Below the pieces are notes generated by a model that had not been told where the DNA came from, searched no databases, and saw only the letters and a list, made by a program, of their open reading frames with translations. DNA of 64,000 nucleotides, from the NCBI RefSeq assembly GCF_008274625.1, contig NZ_VTRU01000004.1, positions 1 through 64,000 of the forward strand, given 5' to 3'. The position numbers were made by a program, and so were the translations under genes. The DNA is from Chryseobacterium panacisoli. GTDB taxonomy: Bacteria; Bacteroidota; Bacteroidia; Flavobacteriales; Weeksellaceae. How positions within the stretch are numbered: the stretch's first letter is position 1; every line of letters begins with the position of its first letter. This document shows, piece after piece, positions 9,723 to 17,094 of the stretch.

Positions 9723-10280
9723 ATGGAACCTACATTTTTTCCGACAAAAGAAGCATTCAGAAAATGGCTTGAGAAGCACCATGAAGATGAGAAAGAACTC
9801 TTAACGGGATTCTACAAAACCGGAAGTGGGAAACCTTCTATGAGCTGGTCTGAATCGGTAGACCAGGCTTTATGTTTTGGCTGGATAGACGGTGTGAGAA
9901 AATCAATAGATCACGAAAGTTATTCTATACGTTTTACGCCAAGAAAATCTTCCAGTATCTGGAGCAATATCAATATAAAGAAAGTTGAAGAGCTCACCAA
10001 AGCAGGGCTGATGACTCCTGCAGGACAAAAAGCATTTGATCTCAGAAAAGAGAACAAATCCGGAATTTATTCCCATGAAAAAGCAGAAGTTACTCTTGAT
10101 CCTGTTTATCAAAAACAGTTTACGGATCATCAGGCTGCCTGGGAATTTTTTGAAAGCCAGGCTCCTTCCTATAAAAAGGTGATCATACACTGGATTATGA
10201 GTGCCAAACAGGAAAAGACAAGGCTTTCACGGCTTGAAAAAGCTATTGATACAAGTAAACAATCAAAAAGATTAGAATAA
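9723..10280 (+). CDS. YdeI/OmpD-associated family protein
   Basis: The 185-residue soluble protein matches the YdeI family core (FRKWLEKHHEDEKELLTGFYK, then SWSESVDQALCFGWIDGV and the FTPRKSSSIWSNINIKKVEEL block). Family members are linked to peptide and bacteriocin tolerance, but the biochemical activity is unknown. An AGGTAAAGGAG ribosome-binding sequence lies just before the ATG, which is unusual for this phylum. The next gene starts 10 bp downstream, so the three genes 9723-11256 probably form one transcription unit. Confidence 0.85.
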   Translation: MEPTFFPTKEAFRKWLEKHHEDEKELLTGFYKTGSGKPSMSWSESVDQALCFGWIDGVRKSIDHESYSIRFTPRKSSSIWSNINIKKVEELTKAGLMTPAGQKAFDLRKENKSGIYSHEKAEVTLDPVYQKQFTDHQAAWEFFESQAPSYKKVIIHWIMSAKQEKTRLSRLEKAIDTSKQSKRLE

Positions 10281-10290
10281 AAAGATTATT

Positions 10291-10689
10291 ATGGATAAAG
10301 AAATTTCACACTTCTGGTTAGGGTATTTCAAGAATGAAGAAGATTTTTATAGTTTCGTAGAAGAGGATGAAAATTATTATATAGAGGAAGAAACCGACGA
10401 TCAGTATGTTTCAAAATTCGCAGAATCACAAAACATCAAATGGTTTGATGATGACTTTATAGAATACGGCTTTGAGGATGAAAATCTTGGACTTTATGAC
10501 AAGTTTGCAGAATACTCTTATGCTGACCAATGGCTTCCAATCCTGGAAAATAAACTGAATGAGCTAAGTCTGGATACTCCAGTGAATGCCATCATTTTTG
10601 CAACAAGATTTGTAATTCCTAATCCTGTTTCTGTAGAAAATGACGATTTTTCGCTGCATTATGTGGGTGAAATAGAATATAGTATTTAG
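10291..10689 (+). CDS. Imm22-like immunity family protein
   Basis: A 132-residue, strongly acidic soluble protein. It starts with an HFWLGYFKNEEDFYSFVEED segment typical of the Imm22 family found in polymorphic-toxin loci, followed by a central acidic stretch (FDDDFIEYGFEDE) and a C-terminal beta segment. Imm22 proteins are predicted to neutralise nuclease toxins. No toxin gene lies next to it; it sits in a short run with a YdeI-like protein and an unknown protein. Family call is from pattern recall and should be treated as probable. Confidence 0.6.
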   Translation: MDKEISHFWLGYFKNEEDFYSFVEEDENYYIEEETDDQYVSKFAESQNIKWFDDDFIEYGFEDENLGLYDKFAEYSYADQWLPILENKLNELSLDTPVNAIIFATRFVIPNPVSVENDDFSLHYVGEIEYSI

Positions 10690-10695
10690 CCTTCA

Positions 10696-11256
10696 ATGAA
10701 AAGAGCTTCAATAAAGGATTACGGGAATCTGCTGAAGGTTTTTGTAATCCTTTTAGATTATGGTGTGATCAGAAAAGAGAAGGTCATTAGCTGGGTCGAT
10801 TCTATATTGGCATCTGAGAATGAATCTGAATATGTATTCATTGAACTTTCCACTTGTGCAAATACACACGATATCATACAGATCTTAAACAAGAATGTCC
10901 TTAATTCAGATTCAGAAATCACATCCAGAGCTGTATTAGGAATTTTATATCATCTGCTGCATGAGGATAAAGTTGTTTTAAAAAATATCTTTGAAACTGC
11001 CACCCATATTTCTTACGAAGAACAGCTTACCACTGAAGAACAGTTTCTTCTTTACCGGTTTGATGAATATACTGAACTTTTCGAAAACGGAATACTTGAG
11101 AAATTAAATCTTTTTAAAGCTAATTTTGAGGAATTACTAGGTGTATACAAAGACTTCAAACTTGATAATTCTCATCAATGGGTAACGATTAATGAGAAGA
11201 TAAAACAGGATCTGCAAATAAAACTTGAAGCTTTCAAAAGTGATTATCTCTATTAA
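10696..11256 (+). CDS. Hypothetical helical protein, putative immunity partner
   Basis: I do not recognise this 186-residue protein. It is soluble, mostly helical, and acidic, with no signal peptide or membrane segment. It follows the Imm22-like gene after 6 bp and precedes a terminator, so it is the last gene of that transcription unit. The position beside an immunity-family gene suggests a toxin-immunity context, but nothing in the protein proves it. Confidence 0.6.
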   Translation: MKRASIKDYGNLLKVFVILLDYGVIRKEKVISWVDSILASENESEYVFIELSTCANTHDIIQILNKNVLNSDSEITSRAVLGILYHLLHEDKVVLKNIFETATHISYEEQLTTEEQFLLYRFDEYTELFENGILEKLNLFKANFEELLGVYKDFKLDNSHQWVTINEKIKQDLQIKLEAFKSDYLY

Positions 11257-11360
11257 GGAATATTGAATATCAATACGTATATTGGGCCAAACGGCAATCA
11301 ATTCATAATGCATATAATTTTGTAGAAAAATAGAGGTATCCTAATTCTAATAAAAAATAA

Positions 11361-11392
11361 AACTTCCGCCCAAAAGACGGAAGTTTTTTATT
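11361..11392. terminator. Intrinsic terminator between the hypothetical gene and polA
   Basis: AACTTCCG (11361-11368) pairs with CGGAAGTT (11378-11385), with A-run before and T-run after. It serves both convergent genes. Confidence 0.85.
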
Positions 11393-11415
11393 TAAGGTAT
11401 GATTGACAGTATTGA

Positions 11416-14250
11416 TTAATGTGCCTCCAGCCAGTTGTCTCCTACTCCAATTTCTACTAACAACGGAACCTGTGTTTTTAAGGCATTTTCCATTTCAGTT
11501 TTGATGAGTTTTGAAGCGGCTTCAATTTCATCTGCCGGTGATTCAAATATCAATTCGTCATGTACCTGAAGCAGCATTTTTGTTTTTAACTGCTGCTCAA
11601 TGATTTCTCTGTCTATTTTAATCATTGCAAGCTTTACAACATCCGCAGCACTTCCCTGAACCGGTGCATTTACAGCATTTCTTTCTGCATGACCTCTTAC
11701 CACGAAATTATTGGAATTGATATCTTTTAAATGACGTTTTCTTCCTAAAATAGTTTCCACATAGCCCATCTGACGTGCTTTATTCACCTGTTCAGCCATG
11801 TATTCCTTCAGTTTTGGATAGGTTTCAAAATAAGCTTCAATCATCTGCTTAGCCTCTGTACGGGATAATCCGGTCTGTTCTGCCAATGCAAAAGCTCCCT
11901 GTCCGTAGATAATACCAAAATTTACAGTCTTAGCCTGGCTTCTCTGAGTTTTGGAAACTTCTTCCAAAGGAATTTTAAAGAGTTTCGCTGCGGTGGAAGC
12001 GTGAATATCTTCTCCGTCCTGGAACGCTTTGATCATATTATCTTCTCCCGAGATTTCAGCGATTAAACGAAGTTCAATCTGCGAATAATCGGCAGAAATA
12101 ATCTTTTTCCCTTCTCCTGAAACAAAAGCTCCACGAATCTGCTGTCCTCTTAAGGTTCGGATCGGGATATTCTGCAGGTTTGGATTTACACTCGCCAAAC
12201 GGCCTGTAGCGGCTGTAGTCTGTGAGAAATTGGTGTGTACTCTGTTATCGTCTTTATCAATCTGTGATGGCAGAGCATCTACATAGGTTGATTTTAATTT
12301 CTGATAGGTTCTGTATTCCAGAATATGCTTGATGATCTCATGTTTTGAACTGAGTTTCTGAAGAACATCTTCTGAAGTTGCATATTGCCCCGTCTTTGTT
12401 TTTTTGGCTTTCGGATCCAGCTGCATCTTTTCAAACAGGATTTCTCCCAGCTGTTTTGGCGAATTCATATTGAATTCCTCGCCCGAAAGCTCAAAAATTG
12501 TGGCTTCTAACTGCTTCAGGTCATTTTCAAGATCTATACTTTCCTGCGCCAGCCATTTTTCATCCAGAGAAATACCTGCCAATTCCATTTTTGCCAGTAC
12601 TTCCATCAGAGGCATTTCAATATTGTAGAAAAGGTCTTCGAGGTTCTCTTTTTTCAGCTGTGGTGCAAAAAGCTCATACAATTGGAAAGTGATGTCCGCA
12701 TCTTCTGCGGCGTAATCTGTCTGTGTTCTCAGATCTGCATCTCTGAAGCTGCCCTGTTTCTTACCTTTTTTTCCGATGATGGTTTCTATAGATACCGGTT
12801 TATAGTTCAGGTATACTTCTGAAAGGTAATCCATACCGTGTCTTCCGTCCGGATTCAGCAGGTAATGGGCGATCATGGTATCAAACATTGCACCTTTTAC
12901 AGTAATGTCGTATTGTTTTAAAACTTTATAATCGTATTTCAGATTGTGAGCAATTTTCAGCAGATCTTCTTTTTCAAAAAACGGTCTGAAAATCTCTAAC
13001 GTCTGCAACACTTCGGCTCTGTCTTCAGAAAGCGGAATATAATAAGCAAGCCCTTTTTTATAAGAGAAACTCATTCCCACCAATTCTGCTTCCAGTTCAT
13101 TTAATGAAGTAGTTTCCGTATCAAAACAAACAACCTTTTGCTTCAACAGATTATCAACTAATTTTTTCTGAGCTTTCGGATTGTCGATGAACTGATAAAG
13201 ATGATCGTTCTGCTCAATAGTAGATTTTGTAGAAGTAGCCTGTTCCAGCTCTTCAAAATTGGCAAAAAGATCAAGCTGCATCACCTGTCCTTTTATTTCT
13301 GTGCCGGCTGGAGTCTGCTTTACTTCTACCTCGCTCACCACCACTGTTTCTGTTGGAGCAGGTGCAAAAGCTCTGTAAAGATTTTCATAAAGTCTTCTGA
13401 ATTCTATTTCATCGAAGACTTCTTTTACTTTTTCAAAATCCGGAGTTTCAAGGTCATATTGTTCCTGATGAAATTCTACAGGAGCGTCACAGATAATGGT
13501 TGCTAATTTTTTAGATAAAATACCACGTTCTGCGGAAGCTTCTACTTTTTCTTTCAGTTTCCCTTTCAGCTTATCGGTATTGGCCAGTAAAGTTTCAATA
13601 TTTCCGAATTCTTTAAGGAATTTCATTGCAGTTTTCTCCCCTACCCCTTCCAGTCCGGGGATATTATCTACCGCATCACCCATCATGGCAAGAAAATCAA
13701 TAACCTGTTTTGGGTCTTCAATCTCATATTTTGCCTTTACCTCATCAACGCCCAGAATTTCAATATCACCCCCTTTTAAGCCTGGCTTATAAATTTTAAT
13801 TTTATCGGTAACCAGCTGTGCAAAATCCTTATCGGGGGTTACCATAAAAGTGGTATACCCTTCTCTTTCTGCTTTGCACGCAATGGTACCTATTACATCA
13901 TCTGCTTCATATCCTTCCACTCCCAGGCGTGGAATATGCATAGCTTCAAGAATTCTGTGGATGTATGGAACAGCAATTTTAATCGCCTCAGGGGTTTCAC
14001 TTCTGTTGGCTTTGTAGTCTGAATAGTCATCAGTTCTTACACTAGCCTGTCCTACATCAAAAACTACTGCCAGGTGGGTAGGCTTCTCTCTTCTGATCAA
14101 TTCGATCAAAGAGTTGGTAAAACCAAAGATAGCAGAAGTATCCAATCCTTTGCTGGTGAGTCTCGGATTCCTGATTAATGCGTAATATCCTCTGAAAATC
14201 ATCGCATAGGCATCGATGAGAAACAGCCTTTTATCTTGTGTTGCGTCCAT
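11416..14250 (-). CDS. polA: DNA polymerase I
   Basis: The 944-residue protein has all three domains of PolA: an N-terminal 5'-3' flap exonuclease (start KRLFLIDAYAMIFRGYYA, ends near residue 300), a central 3'-5' exonuclease in which the metal-binding Asp and Glu are present (VVCFDTETTSL), and a C-terminal family A polymerase with motifs A (SADYSQIELRL), B (RSQAKTVNFGIIYG) and C (LQVHDELIFE). Proofreading is therefore probably intact, unlike in some family A enzymes. I use ATG 14250 rather than the upstream in-frame start because it gives the canonical N-terminus. It bounds the T6SS island on the left. Confidence 0.97.
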   Translation of the reverse strand: MDATQDKRLFLIDAYAMIFRGYYALIRNPRLTSKGLDTSAIFGFTNSLIELIRREKPTHLAVVFDVGQASVRTDDYSDYKANRSETPEAIKIAVPYIHRILEAMHIPRLGVEGYEADDVIGTIACKAEREGYTTFMVTPDKDFAQLVTDKIKIYKPGLKGGDIEILGVDEVKAKYEIEDPKQVIDFLAMMGDAVDNIPGLEGVGEKTAMKFLKEFGNIETLLANTDKLKGKLKEKVEASAERGILSKKLATIICDAPVEFHQEQYDLETPDFEKVKEVFDEIEFRRLYENLYRAFAPAPTETVVVSEVEVKQTPAGTEIKGQVMQLDLFANFEELEQATSTKSTIEQNDHLYQFIDNPKAQKKLVDNLLKQKVVCFDTETTSLNELEAELVGMSFSYKKGLAYYIPLSEDRAEVLQTLEIFRPFFEKEDLLKIAHNLKYDYKVLKQYDITVKGAMFDTMIAHYLLNPDGRHGMDYLSEVYLNYKPVSIETIIGKKGKKQGSFRDADLRTQTDYAAEDADITFQLYELFAPQLKKENLEDLFYNIEMPLMEVLAKMELAGISLDEKWLAQESIDLENDLKQLEATIFELSGEEFNMNSPKQLGEILFEKMQLDPKAKKTKTGQYATSEDVLQKLSSKHEIIKHILEYRTYQKLKSTYVDALPSQIDKDDNRVHTNFSQTTAATGRLASVNPNLQNIPIRTLRGQQIRGAFVSGEGKKIISADYSQIELRLIAEISGEDNMIKAFQDGEDIHASTAAKLFKIPLEEVSKTQRSQAKTVNFGIIYGQGAFALAEQTGLSRTEAKQMIEAYFETYPKLKEYMAEQVNKARQMGYVETILGRKRHLKDINSNNFVVRGHAERNAVNAPVQGSAADVVKLAMIKIDREIIEQQLKTKMLLQVHDELIFESPADEIEAASKLIKTEMENALKTQVPLLVEIGVGDNWLEAH

Positions 14251-14336
14251 ATTTTGAATAATGAACAAATATAAGAAAATAGGAGTAAAAGTTGGTAGTC
14301 CGGGGAAGGGATTCGGGGTTCAGATGATGAATTGTG

Positions 14337-14370
14337 AGTCGTCAATTTGCTTCGCTGGAGAATTTTTTTG
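14337..14370. repeat. Partial REP-like fragment
   Basis: TCGTCAATTTGCTTCGCTGGAG is a solo arm of the dispersed AATAGTCAATTTTGCTTCGC family seen at 8.2 and 51.1 kb. The rest of the 14251-14470 gap shows no gene. Confidence 0.4.
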
Positions 14371-14470
14371 TAATGGTATTTACTTTTGAAGCAATATTCA
14401 GCATTTGGCAGATAGAATTTGTCTGAACTTTTTTATTTTTTATAGATGGTTATTAATTATATTATGGATA

Positions 14471-14512
14471 AAAAAAGGAACAGCATACCAATGGTATACT
14501 GTTCCTTTTTTC
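14471..14512. terminator. Terminator of tssD copy 1
   Basis: AAAAAAGGAACAGCATACC pairs with GGTATACTGTTCCTTTTTT with one bulge, giving a long stem with A/T runs on both sides. It separates tssD from the upstream flank of polA. Confidence 0.85.
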
Positions 14513-14528
14513 TTTAAGTTGTATTGGA

Positions 14529-14936
14529 TTATTTACCTGGCCATAATCCAGCATACTGAGAAGTACCGTAGTCAATTGTTTCGGCACTTACTACAAAACT
14601 GATCAGCATACTGTTGCTGTCTACTGCGTCGAAATCTACTTCGTGCTGGATTACATATCCGTTCTCCCATTTCAAAGTAATTAATGTTCCTTCTTCGTGA
14701 GATTTGTTAAAAGTGATTTCTCCTACTGTTGGCTTGTATTTACCGTTTAACAAGCTTTCAAGGATGTCAGATTTTTCAGTAGCTTCTACAGTTACTTTAA
14801 TCAATGCGTTAGAAGGATCTGATGCTACACGTCCTGATACATCTGTAGATCTTGATACACTGTAGTTCATTTTTAACAGTTTCTGTCCTTCACCGTTGTT
14901 GAATTTTAAGATTCCTCTTGAATTTCTTTCTGCCAT
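14529..14936 (-). CDS. tssD: T6SSiii tube protein TssD (Hcp family), copy 1
   Basis: The 135-residue protein begins MAERNSRGILKFNNGEG and is an Hcp-like beta-barrel of the Bacteroidota TssD family, which stacks as hexamers to form the inner tube fired by the type VI apparatus. It is nearly identical to the copies at 15406 and 24959. Differences lie mainly at residue 14 (Asn/Gly), the TVGE/TKGE loop and the extreme C-terminus (GLWPGK here). It is monocistronic, with its own promoter, terminator and an upstream operator of three tandem dyads, one more than the other copies. Confidence 0.95.
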   Translation of the reverse strand: MAERNSRGILKFNNGEGQKLLKMNYSVSRSTDVSGRVASDPSNALIKVTVEATEKSDILESLLNGKYKPTVGEITFNKSHEEGTLITLKWENGYVIQHEVDFDAVDSNSMLISFVVSAETIDYGTSQYAGLWPGK

Positions 14937-14988
14937 GATTGTAAATTTTAATCGTTAGTAATAAATTGTTTATTCAATAATTATATAA

Positions 14989-14996
14989 CAAAGATA
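14989..14996 (-). promoter_or_regulatory. -7 promoter box of tssD copy 1
   Basis: Reading on minus, TATCTTTG matches TAnnTTTG, 53 bp before the start codon. An A-run on plus (T-run on minus) stands where the -33 TTG would be, implying a weak promoter needing an activator. Confidence 0.65.
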
Positions 14997-15046
14997 GCTC
15001 CCCTGGTTTTGAAAAAAAAGCATTTGAACAGAAATATGAAAAAGTG

Positions 15047-15102
15047 TAGTAATTATACGATTTGGTGTAGTAGTTCTACGATTTCATGTCGTAATTCTAC
15101 GA
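15047..15102. promoter_or_regulatory. Three tandem 21-bp-phased dyads upstream of tssD copy 1
   Basis: Dyads TAGTA-ATTA-TACGA, TAGTA-GTTC-TACGA and TCGTA-ATTC-TACGA have TACGA half-sites at 15056, 15077 and 15098, exactly 21 bp apart (two helical turns). The nearest lies 67 bp from the -7 box. This is a likely operator for a dimeric activator. Confidence 0.7.
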
Positions 15103-15330
15103 TAAAAGATTTAAAACAAAACATAATGCATTATAAATAAATGGATTAAATATCATCAGGAAAAAAGAAAATTTTATCAATTATTACACCAACAAGAGAA
15201 ATAAAATGCTAAAAAGATGACTTTACGGATATCAAAAAGGTTCTATTTATTCAGCATAAATATGCGCAGGTTGAGACTAGAAAATATTTATGATTTCATT
15301 GCGGTTTCATAAACGGCTTGATCTTATATA

Positions 15331-15371
15331 AAAAAACAGAACAGTATACCCGGATGAGTGTACTGTTCTGT
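15331..15371 (-). terminator. Terminator of tssD copy 2
   Basis: ACAGAACAGTA (15336-15346) pairs with TACTGTTCTGT (15361-15371). On the minus strand it is followed by a T-run (the A-run at 15331-15336). Confidence 0.85.
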
Positions 15372-15405
15372 ACCAATTTTATTTTTACTAAGATGATGAA
15401 TAGGC

Positions 15406-15822
15406 TTAATTAGTACCTGCTGAAGGCCATAGTCCAGCGTACTGAGAAGTACCGTAGTCAATGGTTTCAGCACTGATTACGAAGCTGATCAGCATACTGT
15501 TGCTGTCTACTGCATCGAAGTCTACTTCGTGCTGGATTACGTATCCGTTTTCCCAGTTCAAAGTAATTAATGTTCCTTCTTCATGAGATTTGTTGAACGT
15601 AATTTCTCCTTTTGTAGGCTTGTATTTACCGTTTAACAAGCTTTCAAGGATGTCAGATTTTTCAGTAGCTTCTACTGTAACCTTGATCAATGCGTTAGAA
15701 GGGTCTGATGCTACACGTCCTGATACGTCTGTAGATCTGGATACACTGTAATTCATTTTTAACAGCTTCTGTCCTTCTCCTCCGTTGAATTTTAAGATTC
15801 CTCTTGAATTTCTTTCTGCCAT
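15406..15822 (-). CDS. tssD: T6SSiii tube protein TssD (Hcp family), copy 2
   Basis: The 138-residue second copy of the tube protein carries a three-residue longer C-terminus (GLWPSAGTN) than copy 1. The body is almost unchanged, so the copies should co-polymerise or be interchangeable. Variation at the C-terminal tail is notable because cargo effectors of T6SS tubes are often held in or fused to Hcp subunits. It has its own terminator, -7 box and a two-dyad operator. It lies downstream of, but is separated from, the lytic transglycosylase gene. Confidence 0.95.
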   Translation of the reverse strand: MAERNSRGILKFNGGEGQKLLKMNYSVSRSTDVSGRVASDPSNALIKVTVEATEKSDILESLLNGKYKPTKGEITFNKSHEEGTLITLNWENGYVIQHEVDFDAVDSNSMLISFVISAETIDYGTSQYAGLWPSAGTN

Positions 15823-15870
15823 GATTGTAAATTTTGATCGTTAATATTTTGTGATTCGGTGATTGTTTAG

Positions 15871-15878
15871 CAAAGATA
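15871..15878 (-). promoter_or_regulatory. -7 promoter box of tssD copy 2
   Basis: TATCTTTG on minus, 49 bp before the start codon; again an A-run replaces the -33 TTG on the plus strand. Confidence 0.65.
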
Positions 15879-15928
15879 GAAGCTCTTTTCTGCTAAAAAA
15901 AGCTTTTGAATAGAAATCTGAAAATTTG

Positions 15929-15963
15929 TAGTAGTTCTACGATTTCTTGTCGTAATTCTACGA
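15929..15963. promoter_or_regulatory. Two tandem dyads upstream of tssD copy 2
   Basis: TAGTA-GTTC-TACGA and TCGTA-ATTC-TACGA, with TACGA at 15938 and 15959 (21 bp apart) and 67 bp between the -7 box and the nearest half-site. The same sequence and spacing occur at tssD copy 3. Confidence 0.7.
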
Positions 15964-16170
15964 CATTGGATTTAAAACTCCTGCTTAAAACTTTACCAGC
16001 AAAGGATTTCAACTTATTGAAAAATAATATCAAAAAAGAAAATTTTCCACCTGAGTGAGAAATATTAAGATTTGTTTAATATAAAATTAGCTTTTTTTAA
16101 CAGATCTGTTATTGTATAAAAAAACAACCAACTGAACATTGATTGCTTTTCTATTTGTATTTGAGGTGAT

Positions 16171-17037
16171 TTACTGCTGGGTACTTGCTCCTTCTTTGAT
16201 GGAACGAACCAATATTTTATTTTTTCTTAACAGAAAATCCGGCATAAGGTCAACCGGAAGATAGAAAGGACTTTCTCCTTTTCTCTGCAGTTCTTCTACG
16301 ATACCGGGATTCCAGGTGAGGATTTTATCCATGTCTACATTAAGTTCATCAGCAACAACTTTCAGGTTGAATCCTGCATTGATTTCCGTTTCTGAAAGCG
16401 CAGCAGTCATCTCTCTTCTGTTTCCGTCCTCAAAGAAAATTTTGTTGATCCTTGAAGAATTGTAGTTACTTAAAACACTCTGAAGTTCTCCGGTAGCATA
16501 GCATGCATTGAGATATTTCTTCACATGGTTAATGGTTTCACCAGGAAGGTATTTAGAGAATTCGTGATATTGAGTGGAGCCTGCGGCCTCCATGGCTTTG
16601 GCAATATTTCCTTCACCGCAGTTATAAGCTGCTACAACGGTTACCCAATTGTTATATTTCTTATAGAGATTTGCTAATGAGATAACAGCTGTTTTTGTAC
16701 TTTTATAAACATCGGTACGATTTTGTTCCGTAAGTCCGTATTGATTAGCATGGGCTGTCATGAATTGCCATATTCCTACTGCTCCGGCTCCGGAAGTGAT
16801 ATTTCTGTCGAAATGAGATTCTATCAGTGCAAGGTTTCTTAAATGTTTGGGAAGCCCTTTCTGAAGAAGTAACTGTTCAATAAATTCTACAAGATCTTTG
16901 TTGGCATTAATAATACCTTTATATTTTTTCACACTGCTTTCCGAAGTATCGGAAGCGGCAAGAAACTGCCCGTTTACACTCATAACAGTTCCTAACAATA
17001 GTAAGCCTGTAAAAATATTTCTGACAATGGTTTTCAT
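16171..17037 (-). CDS. Secreted lytic murein transglycosylase (MltD-like, SLT/GH23 fold)
   Basis: The 288-residue protein starts at ATG 17037 with a signal peptide (NIFTGLLLLGTVMSVNGQ). The GH23 catalytic segment is clear: LIESHFDRNITSGAGAVGIW with the catalytic Glu, then the second motif VVAAYNCGEGN. A LysM-like peptidoglycan-binding segment follows near residues 215-255. It cleaves the MurNAc-GlcNAc bond in the periplasm. It sits between tssD copy 2 and tssH in the T6SS island, so a role in opening the cell wall for apparatus assembly is likely; an effector role is an alternative. Confidence 0.87.
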   Translation of the reverse strand: MKTIVRNIFTGLLLLGTVMSVNGQFLAASDTSESSVKKYKGIINANKDLVEFIEQLLLQKGLPKHLRNLALIESHFDRNITSGAGAVGIWQFMTAHANQYGLTEQNRTDVYKSTKTAVISLANLYKKYNNWVTVVAAYNCGEGNIAKAMEAAGSTQYHEFSKYLPGETINHVKKYLNACYATGELQSVLSNYNSSRINKIFFEDGNRREMTAALSETEINAGFNLKVVADELNVDMDKILTWNPGIVEELQRKGESPFYLPVDLMPDFLLRKNKILVRSIKEGASTQQ

Positions 17038-17094
17038 TTTATTTGTATTTATAAGCAAAAAGGCAAATATATTTTTTGCCCTTCCGCTTCCTAA

